A program made the translations under genes and the position numbers. Of a DNA stretch of 64,000 nucleotides, positions 17,904-26,199 are shown in pieces. The DNA is taken from contig NZ_JAPDDT010000001.1 of the NCBI RefSeq assembly GCF_025950235.1, positions 62,001 through 126,000 on the forward strand, written 5' to 3'. This DNA is from Luteolibacter arcticus (lineage in GTDB: Bacteria; Verrucomicrobiota; Verrucomicrobiia; Verrucomicrobiales; Akkermansiaceae). The notes under the pieces are model-generated. The model did not search any database. It was not told where the DNA came from and was given only the letters and a program-made list of their open reading frames with translations. Each line of letters begins with the position of its first letter. The first letter of the stretch is position 1.

Positions 17904-20498
17904 TTACCCATGCAGGAAGTGCGGCCGGTCGGCGTGGCGGAAATACGTCAGCGTCAGCGCGTTCGAAAGCTGGCCGAGAGAGGACAGCATGTGATCGACG
18001 AAGCTCTCCAATTTGCGGCGACGTCCGCCATTGGTGCTCGCCAATGTCGCGATGTCGGTGAGGCGCAAGCGACTGGATGTCTCTACGAGAATACGTTGCT
18101 CGGTGGTGAGGCGCGCGCCTTTCGCCTGGCGGGGCAGGCGGTCGATGTTTCCTTCCAGCCGCTGGATCTGATAGAGCAGCGAGCGGGCGTTGTTCGGCTC
18201 TAACAAGAGGAGTTCCAGCACCAGCTCGATTCGTGGATAGGTGCGGTAGCGCTTGCGGTAGGTGACGAGGCTATCGGAGGCGGCGAGCACCGTCTCCATT
18301 ACGAGCTGTTCTTCCTCCGGAGCGCGGCCTTCGACGAGGAAATGGCGGATCACCGCGAGTTGGAATTGCGCCCGTTCGATGCGGCGGCCGGAGTCCAGCA
18401 GACGCCAGCCAGCGTCGCGGGTCATACTCTCCAGATTCAGACCTAACAATGCCGTGAGGTGCAGGATCAGACGGTTGAGCGGATCGGTGAAATCATCGAG
18501 ATCCCGGGTGATGGGACCGCATTCCTCCACCCACTCGCGGATGATCGCCTCGATCACACGCCAAGAGTCCGGTGACCACAGGTCCCGGACGGCGTAGACG
18601 GAATTGCGGAACGAGCGGAGGTTGTAGGCCAACGAGCCCACGCGGCCCGGCTGGTTGAGCAGGGACATGACCTCTTCCTCGTCGCTCACGACGGCATGGT
18701 CCTCGTCCTCGTGGATCGGCATCGCGTTGGTGACTCCCAGCAAGCCGCCCATGAGAATTTCGCGATGACGGCTGAGTTGGCCTTCATCGTCTCCGATCGA
18801 TTCCACAAAGCTCATCACCGCGCGGCGCAGCAGGCGGGCCGTGCCTTCGGCGCGTTCGGCATAGCGGCCGGTCCAGAAGAGGTTCTCACCGGAGCGGCTC
18901 GGCACGTTGCGCGAGTCCGCCTCACCGGCGGCCTCGGCGTTGTCGTTCCAAAGGCTGACGAAGGGTTCGGCATCGGTGCCTTGGACCCAGGTATCTTTCG
19001 AGGCTCCGCCGAGCTGGCTGGAAACGATCTGCGCTTCCGACGAGGCGGCGATGCGGGACAGTCCTCCGGGCATCACGATATAGCGGCCGTCGGACGTCGA
19101 GGTCACGAATCCGCGCAGCACGCCGCGGCGGGCTTCGATCTCGGTGCCGGTCAGGCAGGGCTGGGTGGAGAAGCCAACTTGCTCTTGGCCCACGTAGCAC
19201 TCCGGTGCGGCGAGAATCTTGGCGCGGAGGGTTTCCCGCTCCGCCTGGCTCAGGGTCCCGCCGAAGACCGTTCCAAAGGTCGGCGCGCGGTGGATCGATT
19301 TCACGACCAGCTTGTCGAGGTTCGCGAGCACGTGGTCGCGGGTGCGTTTCTCGCCGCACCACCAGGTCGCGGCGGCAGGTAGGATCAGCTCCTCACCGCG
19401 CAGATGGCGGGAGATCCCCGGCAGGAAAGCCATCAAAGCCGGATTCTCCAGCACGCCGCTGCCGGGGTGATTCACCACGGCGACATTGCCAGCGCGCATG
19501 GACTCCAGCAATCCGGGCACGCCGAGCTGCGAGTCTTCCTTCAGTTCCAGCGGATCGCTGAACCATGCATCGACGCGGCGGATGATGACATCCACCGGCT
19601 CCAGTCCGCCGAGCGAGCGCAGCCACACGCGGGCATCGCGCACCGTGAGGTCGTCGCCCTGGACCAGCGAGTAGCCGAGGTAGGAGGCGAGGAAGGCGTG
19701 CTCGAAGTAGGTCTCATTCTGTGGGCCCGGCGTGAGGATGACCACACGCGGTTCGCGCGCGCCGCTGGCTGTGGGAAATGACTCCAAGGTCTCGCGAAGA
19801 GTGCGGAAAAAGCCTGCGATTCGCCGCACGCCGGTGCGGTGGAATAGTCGCGACATCGCACGGGTCATCACGCCGCGGTTTTCCACGACGTAGCCGCTGC
19901 CGGACGGCGCTTGGGTGCGGTCGTTAACAATCCACATGCGGCCGTCGGGACCACGGGCAAGGTCGGCGGCGTAAAGGATGAGCTGGCGCTTCGACGCGAG
20001 CCGCATGCCATGGCACGGCCGCAGGTAGCCGCGATGCGCGTGGATGAGTTCCGGCGGCAGCCAGCCTTCGGTAATGAGCCGCTGCTCGCCGTGGAGGTCG
20101 GTCAGAATGTGGTCGAGCAGCTCGGCCCGCTGGACCAAACCGGCTTCGATCACTCTCCAATCCTGCTCGGAGACGACCCACGGGACGGCATCGATCTGCC
20201 ATGCGCGGTGCTCTCCGTCCGGTGCGCCGTGGACGCTGTAGGTGACGCCATTCTCACGCAGCGAGCGGGAGATCTCGGCATTGGTAGCGATGGCTTGCTC
20301 CGGCGTGAGGCCGCCGAGCCACGAGGCGACGTGCGACCACGACGGGTTCACGCTGCCATCTGTGGCGAGCATTTCGTCCCAGACGCCGCGGGCATAGCCG
20401 GGTGGGAGGATGTTTCTCGGGGTGACCGCAGCCGGCATGACCGAGGGTATGCCCGCATCCGCTTGGTTTGGCAATGGCGGGGACTCCGGGCACGTCAT
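17904..20498 (-). CDS. Circularly permuted ATP-grasp (type 2) fused to alpha-E domain
   Basis: An 864-residue fusion. The first ~490 residues are a circularly permuted ATP-grasp ligase (COG2308 type), with RAWQIDAVPWVVSEQDWRVIEAGLVQRAELLDHILTDLHG, HRGYLRPCHGM and nucleotide-site segments VVKSIHRAPTFGTVFGG and YVGQEQVGFSTQP. Residues about 530-860 are an alpha-E helical domain (PSRSGENLFWTGRYAERAEGTARLLRR). In many genomes these are two adjacent genes; here they are one. With the transglutaminase they form a predicted system for making, and perhaps trimming, peptides without ribosomes. A start at Met21 (20438) is also plausible. miaA ends 12 bases upstream on the same strand. Confidence 0.9.
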   Translation of the reverse strand: MTCPESPPLPNQADAGIPSVMPAAVTPRNILPPGYARGVWDEMLATDGSVNPSWSHVASWLGGLTPEQAIATNAEISRSLRENGVTYSVHGAPDGEHRAWQIDAVPWVVSEQDWRVIEAGLVQRAELLDHILTDLHGEQRLITEGWLPPELIHAHRGYLRPCHGMRLASKRQLILYAADLARGPDGRMWIVNDRTQAPSGSGYVVENRGVMTRAMSRLFHRTGVRRIAGFFRTLRETLESFPTASGAREPRVVILTPGPQNETYFEHAFLASYLGYSLVQGDDLTVRDARVWLRSLGGLEPVDVIIRRVDAWFSDPLELKEDSQLGVPGLLESMRAGNVAVVNHPGSGVLENPALMAFLPGISRHLRGEELILPAAATWWCGEKRTRDHVLANLDKLVVKSIHRAPTFGTVFGGTLSQAERETLRAKILAAPECYVGQEQVGFSTQPCLTGTEIEARRGVLRGFVTSTSDGRYIVMPGGLSRIAASSEAQIVSSQLGGASKDTWVQGTDAEPFVSLWNDNAEAAGEADSRNVPSRSGENLFWTGRYAERAEGTARLLRRAVMSFVESIGDDEGQLSRHREILMGGLLGVTNAMPIHEDEDHAVVSDEEEVMSLLNQPGRVGSLAYNLRSFRNSVYAVRDLWSPDSWRVIEAIIREWVEECGPITRDLDDFTDPLNRLILHLTALLGLNLESMTRDAGWRLLDSGRRIERAQFQLAVIRHFLVEGRAPEEEQLVMETVLAASDSLVTYRKRYRTYPRIELVLELLLLEPNNARSLLYQIQRLEGNIDRLPRQAKGARLTTEQRILVETSSRLRLTDIATLASTNGGRRRKLESFVDHMLSSLGQLSNALTLTYFRHADRPHFLHG

Positions 20499-20510
20499 CG
20501 CGCCCCTGAA

Positions 20511-21380
20511 TCAGATGCCGTGCCGATCTTCCTTCAACCAGCGTTCGCGGCGGAACCAGGTGTCCTGGCGCTTGGCGTACTGGCGGGTGGCGGCATTGAT
20601 CAGGGCCTCGCATTCGGCGCGGTCGATCTCGCCGGCGAGGTGGCGGCGGATTTCGCCGTAGCCGATGGCTTTCTCCAGGCCGGGGGCGGGGTTTTGCAGG
20701 CGGGCGACCTCTTCGATCGCCCCGCCGTCGAGCATTTGGCGGGTGCGGCGGGCGATGCGGTCGTGGAGTTCCGGGCGGGGCCGGGAAATCAGGATGCCGC
20801 GGAGCTTGCTGGCCCGGGCGGCGGTGGCGGCTTCCCAGTCATCGCGGAGGGTGGAGCAGGGGACTCCGGCGAGCAGGCAAACCTCCAGCGCGCGGGAGAC
20901 GTAACGGCGGTTCTGCAGATCCGTGCGGGCGGCTTCGAGGGGGTCGAGTGCTTGCAGGCGGCCGACCAGTTCCTCAAGCGGGACGGCGTCGAGTTCGGCT
21001 CTCAAGGCCGGCTCGCCCGGGGGCAGTGGCGAGGGGCCGTGGGAAAGGAATTTCAGGTAAAGCCCGGAGCCGCCAGTGATGACCGGGGTTTTTCCGCGGC
21101 CGAGGATTTCCCCGATCACCGGGACCACCAGCCGCAGGTAGGCCATGGCTTCGATGGGTTGGTCGGGGGAAAGTACGCCGTAGAGGTGATGCGGACACTT
21201 TTCCCGGTCTTCGGCTGGCGGCGCGGCGGTGAGGACTTCGAGGCCTCGGTAGAGTTGGAAGGCGTCGGCATTGACGATCTCGCCGTTGAGTTCCGCGGCG
21301 ATCTCCAAGGCGCGGGCACTTTTGCCTGAGGCCGTGGGGCCGCAGACAAAGAACAGATGCTCGGGGGCGGGCAGGGTCAT
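20511..21380 (-). CDS. miaA: tRNA dimethylallyltransferase
   Basis: A 289-residue enzyme that adds a dimethylallyl group to A37 of tRNAs reading UNN codons. The Walker-like loop FVCGPTASGKSARALEIA, the motif VNADAFQLYRGLEVLTAAP (usually ADSxQxYRxMDIGTAKP), HHLYGVLSPDQP, VITGGSGLYLKFL, and the C-terminal GYGEIRRHLAGEIDRAECEALINAATRQYAKRQDTWFRRE all match. The common Ser-Gln and Asp-Ile-Gly positions are altered (AFQLY; LEVLTAAP), a mild divergence. It is followed closely by the ATP-grasp gene on the same strand. Confidence 0.95.
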   Translation of the reverse strand: MTLPAPEHLFFVCGPTASGKSARALEIAAELNGEIVNADAFQLYRGLEVLTAAPPAEDREKCPHHLYGVLSPDQPIEAMAYLRLVVPVIGEILGRGKTPVITGGSGLYLKFLSHGPSPLPPGEPALRAELDAVPLEELVGRLQALDPLEAARTDLQNRRYVSRALEVCLLAGVPCSTLRDDWEAATAARASKLRGILISRPRPELHDRIARRTRQMLDGGAIEEVARLQNPAPGLEKAIGYGEIRRHLAGEIDRAECEALINAATRQYAKRQDTWFRRERWLKEDRHGI

Positions 21381-21424
21381 CTGAAATAGGCCTTATGGGG
21401 CCGATCGGTCCTATCAAGTGAGAC

Positions 21425-21458
21425 AAAAACGCCCCGCCCGAAGTTTCCGGGCGGGGCG
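21425..21458 (-). terminator. Rho-independent terminator of the RRM protein gene
   Basis: A perfect 11-bp stem CGCCCCGCCCG/CGGGCGGGGCG (21430-21440 with 21448-21458) with a seven-base loop. On the minus strand it is followed by a run of five T. It sits 25 bases after the RRM gene's stop. Confidence 0.85.
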
Positions 21459-21482
21459 GGGAATGATTCGCAGAGGCTATGC

Positions 21483-22412
21483 TCAGGCGGCGGGCTCTTC
21501 CGGCTTGGTCGAGTCGGCAGGTTCAGCCGTGGCAAGGGGCTCGGTCGGGGTCATGGTCGCCGCGGCAACGGCTGCCGGGGCGGTGGACTCAGCCGGAGCG
21601 GCGGTCTCTTCCTTCAGCGCGTCTTCGTGCTCCTTGGTCTTGGCACCGCTGACGACGAGTTGGCGGCCCATGAAGAACTGATCGTGGAGGACCTCCACGG
21701 AGCGCTTGGCTTCCTCAAGATTGAGCATGTCGACAAATCCGTAACCCTTCGATTTGTGGGTGCGGCGGTTGTAGACGATCTCGACGTTGCGGACGGTGCC
21801 GACGCCCTTGAAGAGGTCCCGGAGGTCTTCTTCGGTGGCATCGTAGGACAGGTTGCCGAGATAGATGCGGGCGCTGGCGACGTCGCCGCGCTCCGGGCTA
21901 CGGCGCTGGCGCTCTTCGCGAGGGGGCCGTTCCTCCCGCGGCGGGCGTTCCTCGCGGGGTGGACGCTCCTCGCGAGGAGGGCGTTCTTCGCGTGGACGCT
22001 GTTCCAGCGCTTGTTTGGCGATGCGGACGTTCGACTTCGGCTCGCGGGGCGAACCTTCCTCGAAGCGGATGGGTTCCTTCCGCGGGCGGAGCGGCTCCTT
22101 ATAGAGGCCGAAGATCTTGAGAATCTTCTGCCAGAGGGTCAGCGGGGCGGGCTTGTATTCCTTGTACTCCTTGCGAGGCGGCCGAGGGCCGCGATCACCG
22201 CGCTCTTCTCGTTCCCCACCGCGGTCGGACCGGTTACGGTCACCGCCGCCATGGCCATGGGAGCGCTTGTGGCCGCCATGATTCGGGCTGGAGCTGGAGT
22301 TGTTCGGGTCTTGGTCTTGCCGGGTGCGATTCCGGCCTTTGCCTCCGCGGGAGCGACGGCGGCGACGTTCTCCGTCGCCGGTGCCGCGGGTGTCAGGTGT
22401 GGCGTTCGACAT
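21483..22412 (-). CDS. RRM RNA-binding protein with Arg-rich repeat region
   Basis: A 309-residue protein in three parts. There is a very basic, Gly/Arg/His-rich N-terminus, then an Arg/Glu/Pro repeat of about four PPREER units (DNA 21920-21995). One RNA recognition motif follows, with RNP2 IYLGNLSY and RNP1 KGYGFVDM, and a low-complexity Ala/Pro/Glu tail closes the protein. Bacterial single-RRM proteins bind single-stranded RNA and often respond to cold. The basic disordered region could drive condensation or rRNA contact; that is inference. I place the start at 22412 (MSNATPDTR); the frame is open for another 630 bases upstream without resemblance. A strong terminator follows. Confidence 0.85.
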   Translation of the reverse strand: MSNATPDTRGTGDGERRRRRSRGGKGRNRTRQDQDPNNSSSSPNHGGHKRSHGHGGGDRNRSDRGGEREERGDRGPRPPRKEYKEYKPAPLTLWQKILKIFGLYKEPLRPRKEPIRFEEGSPREPKSNVRIAKQALEQRPREERPPREERPPREERPPREERPPREERQRRSPERGDVASARIYLGNLSYDATEEDLRDLFKGVGTVRNVEIVYNRRTHKSKGYGFVDMLNLEEAKRSVEVLHDQFFMGRQLVVSGAKTKEHEDALKEETAAPAESTAPAAVAAATMTPTEPLATAEPADSTKPEEPAA

Positions 22413-22830
22413 GTTTTCGTTTCGGTTGGCGGGCCGTTCTTGCGACGGCGGGCAGCCGCCCGCGTTCGGGCGGGGCTGCAGGCTCGACCTGCCATTTTCC
22501 GGGTCGCCGGCTTTTTGGTGCCGGGAAGTTTCCGCCACTCGATGCGGGACGGGCTGGAAGTCTCCATGGACCCGGGAAAAGGCGGTTATCGCGCGTTGGC
22601 CCGGTTTGGCAGGCATTTCCGCGTTCTCCGGGGTCCGCCGAGGTCCGATTGCGTCCGCCCAAGCGGAGCGCTGCTGCCAAAAACTGCGTTCTGGCCGGCG
22701 GCGGGCAGCCGGAATGGGTGCGGGGCTGCTTGACGCCGGAAGTCTACCGCCCTCGGAATCAAAGGCAAGGCGCGAAATGGCGGGTTTTGGGTTGAGCCAC
22801 GGCCCCACCCCGGTAGAGTCCGCCCGCCTC
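22413..22830. other. Divergent intergenic region with leader hairpin
   Basis: A 418-base gap between the divergent RRM and carboxypeptidase genes, which must hold both promoters. No convincing gene is present. A GC-rich hairpin at 22452-22479 (GCAGCC with GGCTGC, and GCCCG with CGGGC, loop CGTT, two-base bulge) begins about 40 bases upstream of the RRM start and would lie in its mRNA leader. Nothing else is recognised. Confidence 0.5.
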
Positions 22831-23784
22831 ATGAAACGCGCGTTTTCGATTCTTATCCTCACCCTCGTTTCCGCCGTCTCGCATGCCCAGCAGGGTGAAG
22901 CGTTCATGGTGGTAGAGGCCCACTCGGGAAAAGTCATCTCCGCAGCGAATTCGGTGGTGAAGCGCCCGGTCGCCAGCCTCACCAAGATCGCCACCGGCGT
23001 GATCATCGTGGACTGGGCAGACGCCACCGGCGCGGATCTCAGCAAGGTGGAGGCGACCGTGCCGGCCTCGGTGCAGGCGATCGGCGGTCCGAACCCGATG
23101 GCGCTCCAGCCCGGCGACCGGATTTCGCTGCGTGACGCGCTCTATGCAGCCCTTCTCGGCTCCGACAACCTCGCCGCGATGACCGTGGCCGATCACGTTG
23201 GCCGTGAAATGCTGCGCGCCCGCGGTCGCACTGGCGACGGCGTGGCTGCATTCGTCACTGAGATGAACGAGCTCGGCAAGGCGATCAACCTCACCAAGAC
23301 CCGCTTCGCCAGCCCCCACGGGCTGGACTTGCCAAAGCAGAACGGATTCTCCACCGCCGCTGACGTGGCCAAGCTGTCCGTCTATGCAATGCGGAAGCCG
23401 GGCTTCACCTTCATCACCCGCCAGAAGGATCGCCAGGTGACCGTCCAGGGCCCGGCCGGACCGCGTTCCTTCAATGTGAAGAACACCAACGAACTGGTCG
23501 GCGAGCCCGGCATCCTGGGCGTGAAGACCGGCACCACCAATGCCGCGGGGCCATGCGTGAGTGTCGCCTCCGACCGCGACCCGCTCGTTCGCGACAAGCC
23601 GGACGGTGAAAAAGCGGTCACACCGCGCCGCCTCATCGTGGTGGTGCTTAACAACCCGGACCGCTTCAACCGGGCTCGCGGTCTGCTTCGCCAAGGCTGG
23701 GATTCCTACGATCGCTGGGTCGCGGCTGGCGCGCCGATCCAAGATCGCGAGAAGGAAATTCTCAACGTGCCGAATCCACGCTGA
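22831..23784 (+). CDS. D-alanyl-D-alanine carboxypeptidase (peptidase S11)
   Basis: A 317-residue exported penicillin-binding protein that trims the terminal D-Ala from peptidoglycan stem peptides. A signal peptide of about 19 residues (FSILILTLVSAVSHA) precedes the domain. The three active-site motifs are Ser49-Leu-Thr-Lys52, Ser111-Asp-Asn113 and Lys232-Thr-Gly. There is no extended C-terminal domain or amphipathic anchor like that of DacA, so it may be soluble in the periplasm. It is transcribed alone, 57 bases before pfkA. Confidence 0.9.
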   Translation: MKRAFSILILTLVSAVSHAQQGEAFMVVEAHSGKVISAANSVVKRPVASLTKIATGVIIVDWADATGADLSKVEATVPASVQAIGGPNPMALQPGDRISLRDALYAALLGSDNLAAMTVADHVGREMLRARGRTGDGVAAFVTEMNELGKAINLTKTRFASPHGLDLPKQNGFSTAADVAKLSVYAMRKPGFTFITRQKDRQVTVQGPAGPRSFNVKNTNELVGEPGILGVKTGTTNAAGPCVSVASDRDPLVRDKPDGEKAVTPRRLIVVVLNNPDRFNRARGLLRQGWDSYDRWVAAGAPIQDREKEILNVPNPR

Positions 23785-23840
23785 AATATGGCACTCTTTT
23801 GACTTATCGAACCAGTCTCCAACCACCAAACCCAGACGCG

Positions 23841-24914
23841 ATGCGTATCGGTATTCTCAACAGCGGCGGCGACTGCCCCGGCCTCAATGCAGTGATCCAC
23901 GGTGTCGTCGGTGCGGCGACGCAGCTCGGCTGGGAGGTCATCGGGTTCAAGGACGGCTTTGAAGGCCTGCTTCCCCCGGGTGACTACAAGGTGCTCAAGC
24001 CGCAGGACACGCAGGGCATTCTCAAGCTCGGCGGCACCATCCTCGGTACGACGAACAAGGGCCACTTCGCCGCCAAGGTCGGCAAGGGCGACATCGCCGA
24101 AGTGCCCGCCGACATCGTCGCCAAGGCTAAGCGGACAATGGATCTGCTAGAGATCCGCGCGCTCGTCATCGTCGGCGGTGACGGCTCGCTGACCACCGGC
24201 CTGCAGCTTTTCCGCGAAGGCTGGCCGGTCATCGGCGTGCCGAAGACCATCGACAACGACCTGCGCGCGACCGCCATGACCTTCGGCTTCGACAGCGCGG
24301 TCAGCACCGTGGTCGATGGCCTCGACCGTCTGCACACCACCGCCGAAAGCCACAAGCGCATCATGGTGCTCGAAGTGATGGGTCGCCATGCCGGCTGGAT
24401 CGCGTTGTGGGGTGGCATTGCCGGTGGAGCGGATGTCATCCTGCTTCCCGAAATTCCCTTCAATACCGAGAAGGTCGCGGAGTTCATCAAGGCTCGCGAT
24501 TCCCAAGGTCATCACAGCACGCTGGTGGTGGTGGCCGAAGGCGCGCACCTGCCGGACGGCGACCTAGCCACCGTGGCGGAGAATGCCGGCGGTGAAGTCC
24601 GTCTCGGCGGTATCGGCGACATCATCGCGCGCCGTCTCGAAAGCCTGACTGGCAAGGAAACCCGCTCCTGTACGTTGGGCCACCTCCAGCGCGGTGGCGC
24701 TCCCACGGCGCTCGATCGGATCCTTGGTACCCGCTTCGGCGTGATGGCCGTGAAGCTCGCCGAGGAAGGCCGCTTCGGCCGCATGGTGAGCTATCAAGCC
24801 TACCACGTGGACTCCGTGCCGATCGAGGAAGCGGTCAATCAGCTCCGCCTCGTCGAGCCCGATGGTGAAATGGTCAAGGCCGCGAAGGCTGTGGGCATTT
24901 GCCTGGGCGATTGA
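23841..24914 (+). CDS. pfkA: 6-phosphofructokinase, group III type
   Basis: A 357-residue cytoplasmic kinase that phosphorylates fructose 6-phosphate to fructose 1,6-bisphosphate. The nucleotide segment GGDGSLTTG is at residues 112-120 and the catalytic PKTIDND at 134-140. The Gly at the fourth position of GGDG is the ATP-type residue, while Lys instead of Gly in PKTIDND is typical of pyrophosphate enzymes. This Gly/Lys mix marks group III enzymes, many of which use ATP. MGRHAGWIAL and HLQRGGAPTALDR complete the family pattern. A terminator follows at 24944. Confidence 0.94.
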   Translation: MRIGILNSGGDCPGLNAVIHGVVGAATQLGWEVIGFKDGFEGLLPPGDYKVLKPQDTQGILKLGGTILGTTNKGHFAAKVGKGDIAEVPADIVAKAKRTMDLLEIRALVIVGGDGSLTTGLQLFREGWPVIGVPKTIDNDLRATAMTFGFDSAVSTVVDGLDRLHTTAESHKRIMVLEVMGRHAGWIALWGGIAGGADVILLPEIPFNTEKVAEFIKARDSQGHHSTLVVVAEGAHLPDGDLATVAENAGGEVRLGGIGDIIARRLESLTGKETRSCTLGHLQRGGAPTALDRILGTRFGVMAVKLAEEGRFGRMVSYQAYHVDSVPIEEAVNQLRLVEPDGEMVKAAKAVGICLGD

Positions 24915-24943
24915 TCGCGAATTGACGGATTGAAGTTTCTCAA

Positions 24944-24979
24944 GGAGCGGGTAACCCAAGGGGTGCCCGCTTCTTTTTT
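24944..24979 (+). terminator. Rho-independent terminator after pfkA
   Basis: Stem GCGGG..CCC/GGG..CCCGC (24947-24957 with 24961-24970) followed by TTCTTTTTT. It begins about 30 bases after the pfkA stop. Confidence 0.85.
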
Positions 24980-24991
24980 CGGGTATGCGCC

Positions 24992-25393
24992 ATGAGCGAA
25001 AACCACGGACCCTTTCACCGCTTGGGCGAACCGGGAGGGCCCGGTTGTCCTGTCGGAGTTTTACCGATCACTCTCTGTGACGCAGAGGGCAAGCCGACCT
25101 CCGGAAGTCTGTTAGACGCGGGAGCGGAAGCCTCGGAGATCGAGTTGCTCCGCACGATTGCATCGCGCCTCGGCGTCAAGTGGGGCTGCGATGGTATTGG
25201 CTGGTGGGCGGTGGTGAAAGCGATCGAGTTCCCGACATGGGCGGTATGGCGTCAGGATGACCACGGTAACTCGTTTCTGGTGGAGGCCAATCTAACGAAA
25301 TCCCATGCCGAGAACCTCCAGGCGGAGCTAGAGGCGAGGGGACACAAGCAGACCTATTGGGCGGCCGATGCCGTTTCGACCGACGACCCATAG
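24992..25393 (+). CDS. Hypothetical cytoplasmic protein
   Basis: A 133-residue soluble protein without signal or membrane helix. The N-terminus is Gly/Pro-rich. The C-terminal half looks like a small alpha/beta domain with the compact stretch WAVWRQDDHGNSFLVEANLT and ELEARGHKQTYWAAD, which would be a good search key. I do not recognise a family with confidence. It carries one TGTTAGA motif (25110) encoding Leu-Leu-Asp. It starts 12 bases after the pfkA terminator and stands alone. Regular codon use and a clean start support a real gene. Confidence 0.65.
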   Translation: MSENHGPFHRLGEPGGPGCPVGVLPITLCDAEGKPTSGSLLDAGAEASEIELLRTIASRLGVKWGCDGIGWWAVVKAIEFPTWAVWRQDDHGNSFLVEANLTKSHAENLQAELEARGHKQTYWAADAVSTDDP

Positions 25394-25500
25394 ATGGATA
25401 TCCTCATCCGGAGGAAACGTCGGTCCGACTCGTCCAGACGAGGGTATTCTCATGCCAGCGTTTCAAGCTGGTGGTAAACCCAGCGCATCCATCTGACCGC

Positions 25501-26133
25501 TCACTTCTTGAGCAGTTCCTTGACGTGCTCGATGTATTTGTCGGGGCCGCCTTCCTGGTAGCCGGTGCGGGCGACTTCACGGCCCTTCGAATTGAGAAGC
25601 AGGATCGTGGGATACCCTCGGATCTCGTATTTCTTGGCGAGTTCCGCGTTCTGCTTCTTCAACTCTTCGGGCAGGACCTTTTTACGAGGGAAGTCGAGTT
25701 CCACCATGATGAGGTTCTTCTTCGCGTATTCCTGGAAGGCCGGCTGGTCGAAGACCTCCTTTTTGAGTTTGATGCACCAGCCGCACCAGTCGGTACCGGT
25801 GAAGTCGACGAGGAGGTCCTTCTTTTCATCCTTGGCGCGCTGCTTGGCCAATTCGAAGTCGGTCTCCCACTTGAAGACGTCCTTGTCAGCGGCGGCTTCC
25901 TTCGCAGGTGCCTGTCCGGCCACGAATTTCTTGTCGTCCTCGCTGAGCTTGGAGAGGGCGATCTTCGATGTAGTTCCACCCGGTTTGCGAATGAGGACCT
26001 GATCACCTTCGGTGCGGACGTAATCGCCTTCGATCGTGCGGTCGGATCCTGCTTCCTTCCATGTCCTGGCTTGTAGGGTGGCGGGCAGGATCGTGGAGAT
26101 TACGGAAATGAGGAGAAATGCGGACGTTTTCAT
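25501..26133 (-). CDS. Exported thioredoxin-like protein with SHD1-type N-terminal domain
   Basis: A 210-residue protein with a signal peptide (residues 1-22, ILPATLQA). A small beta domain at about 23-75 (RTWKEAGSDRTIEGDYVRTEGDQVLIRKPGG...IALSKLSEDDKKFV) matches the SHD1 pattern common in Planctomycetes and Verrucomicrobia. A thioredoxin domain follows, with WCGWC as redox pair (LLVDFTGTDWCGWCIKLKKEVFDQPAF) and the cis-Pro loop RGYPTILLLN. Its role is probably periplasmic thiol exchange or reduction. I chose the start at 26133 because the signal peptide begins there. It is convergent with the hypothetical gene at 24992. Confidence 0.85.
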   Translation of the reverse strand: MKTSAFLLISVISTILPATLQARTWKEAGSDRTIEGDYVRTEGDQVLIRKPGGTTSKIALSKLSEDDKKFVAGQAPAKEAAADKDVFKWETDFELAKQRAKDEKKDLLVDFTGTDWCGWCIKLKKEVFDQPAFQEYAKKNLIMVELDFPRKKVLPEELKKQNAELAKKYEIRGYPTILLLNSKGREVARTGYQEGGPDKYIEHVKELLKK

Positions 26134-26199
26134 GGGAAAGGAATGAGATGGAAAGCGACGCTCTGCCCGGCTTTCGTCTTTCATTCAAAGGTCGGGCGG

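Noticed and set aside
19911..21329. A 472-residue plus-strand frame opposite the ATP-grasp gene and miaA
   Set aside because: It spans two well-supported minus-strand genes and shows no domain.
22413..23045. A 210-residue upstream extension of the RRM protein frame
   Set aside because: It overlaps the carboxypeptidase gene on the other strand and lacks similarity to RRM proteins; the start at 22412 is more natural.
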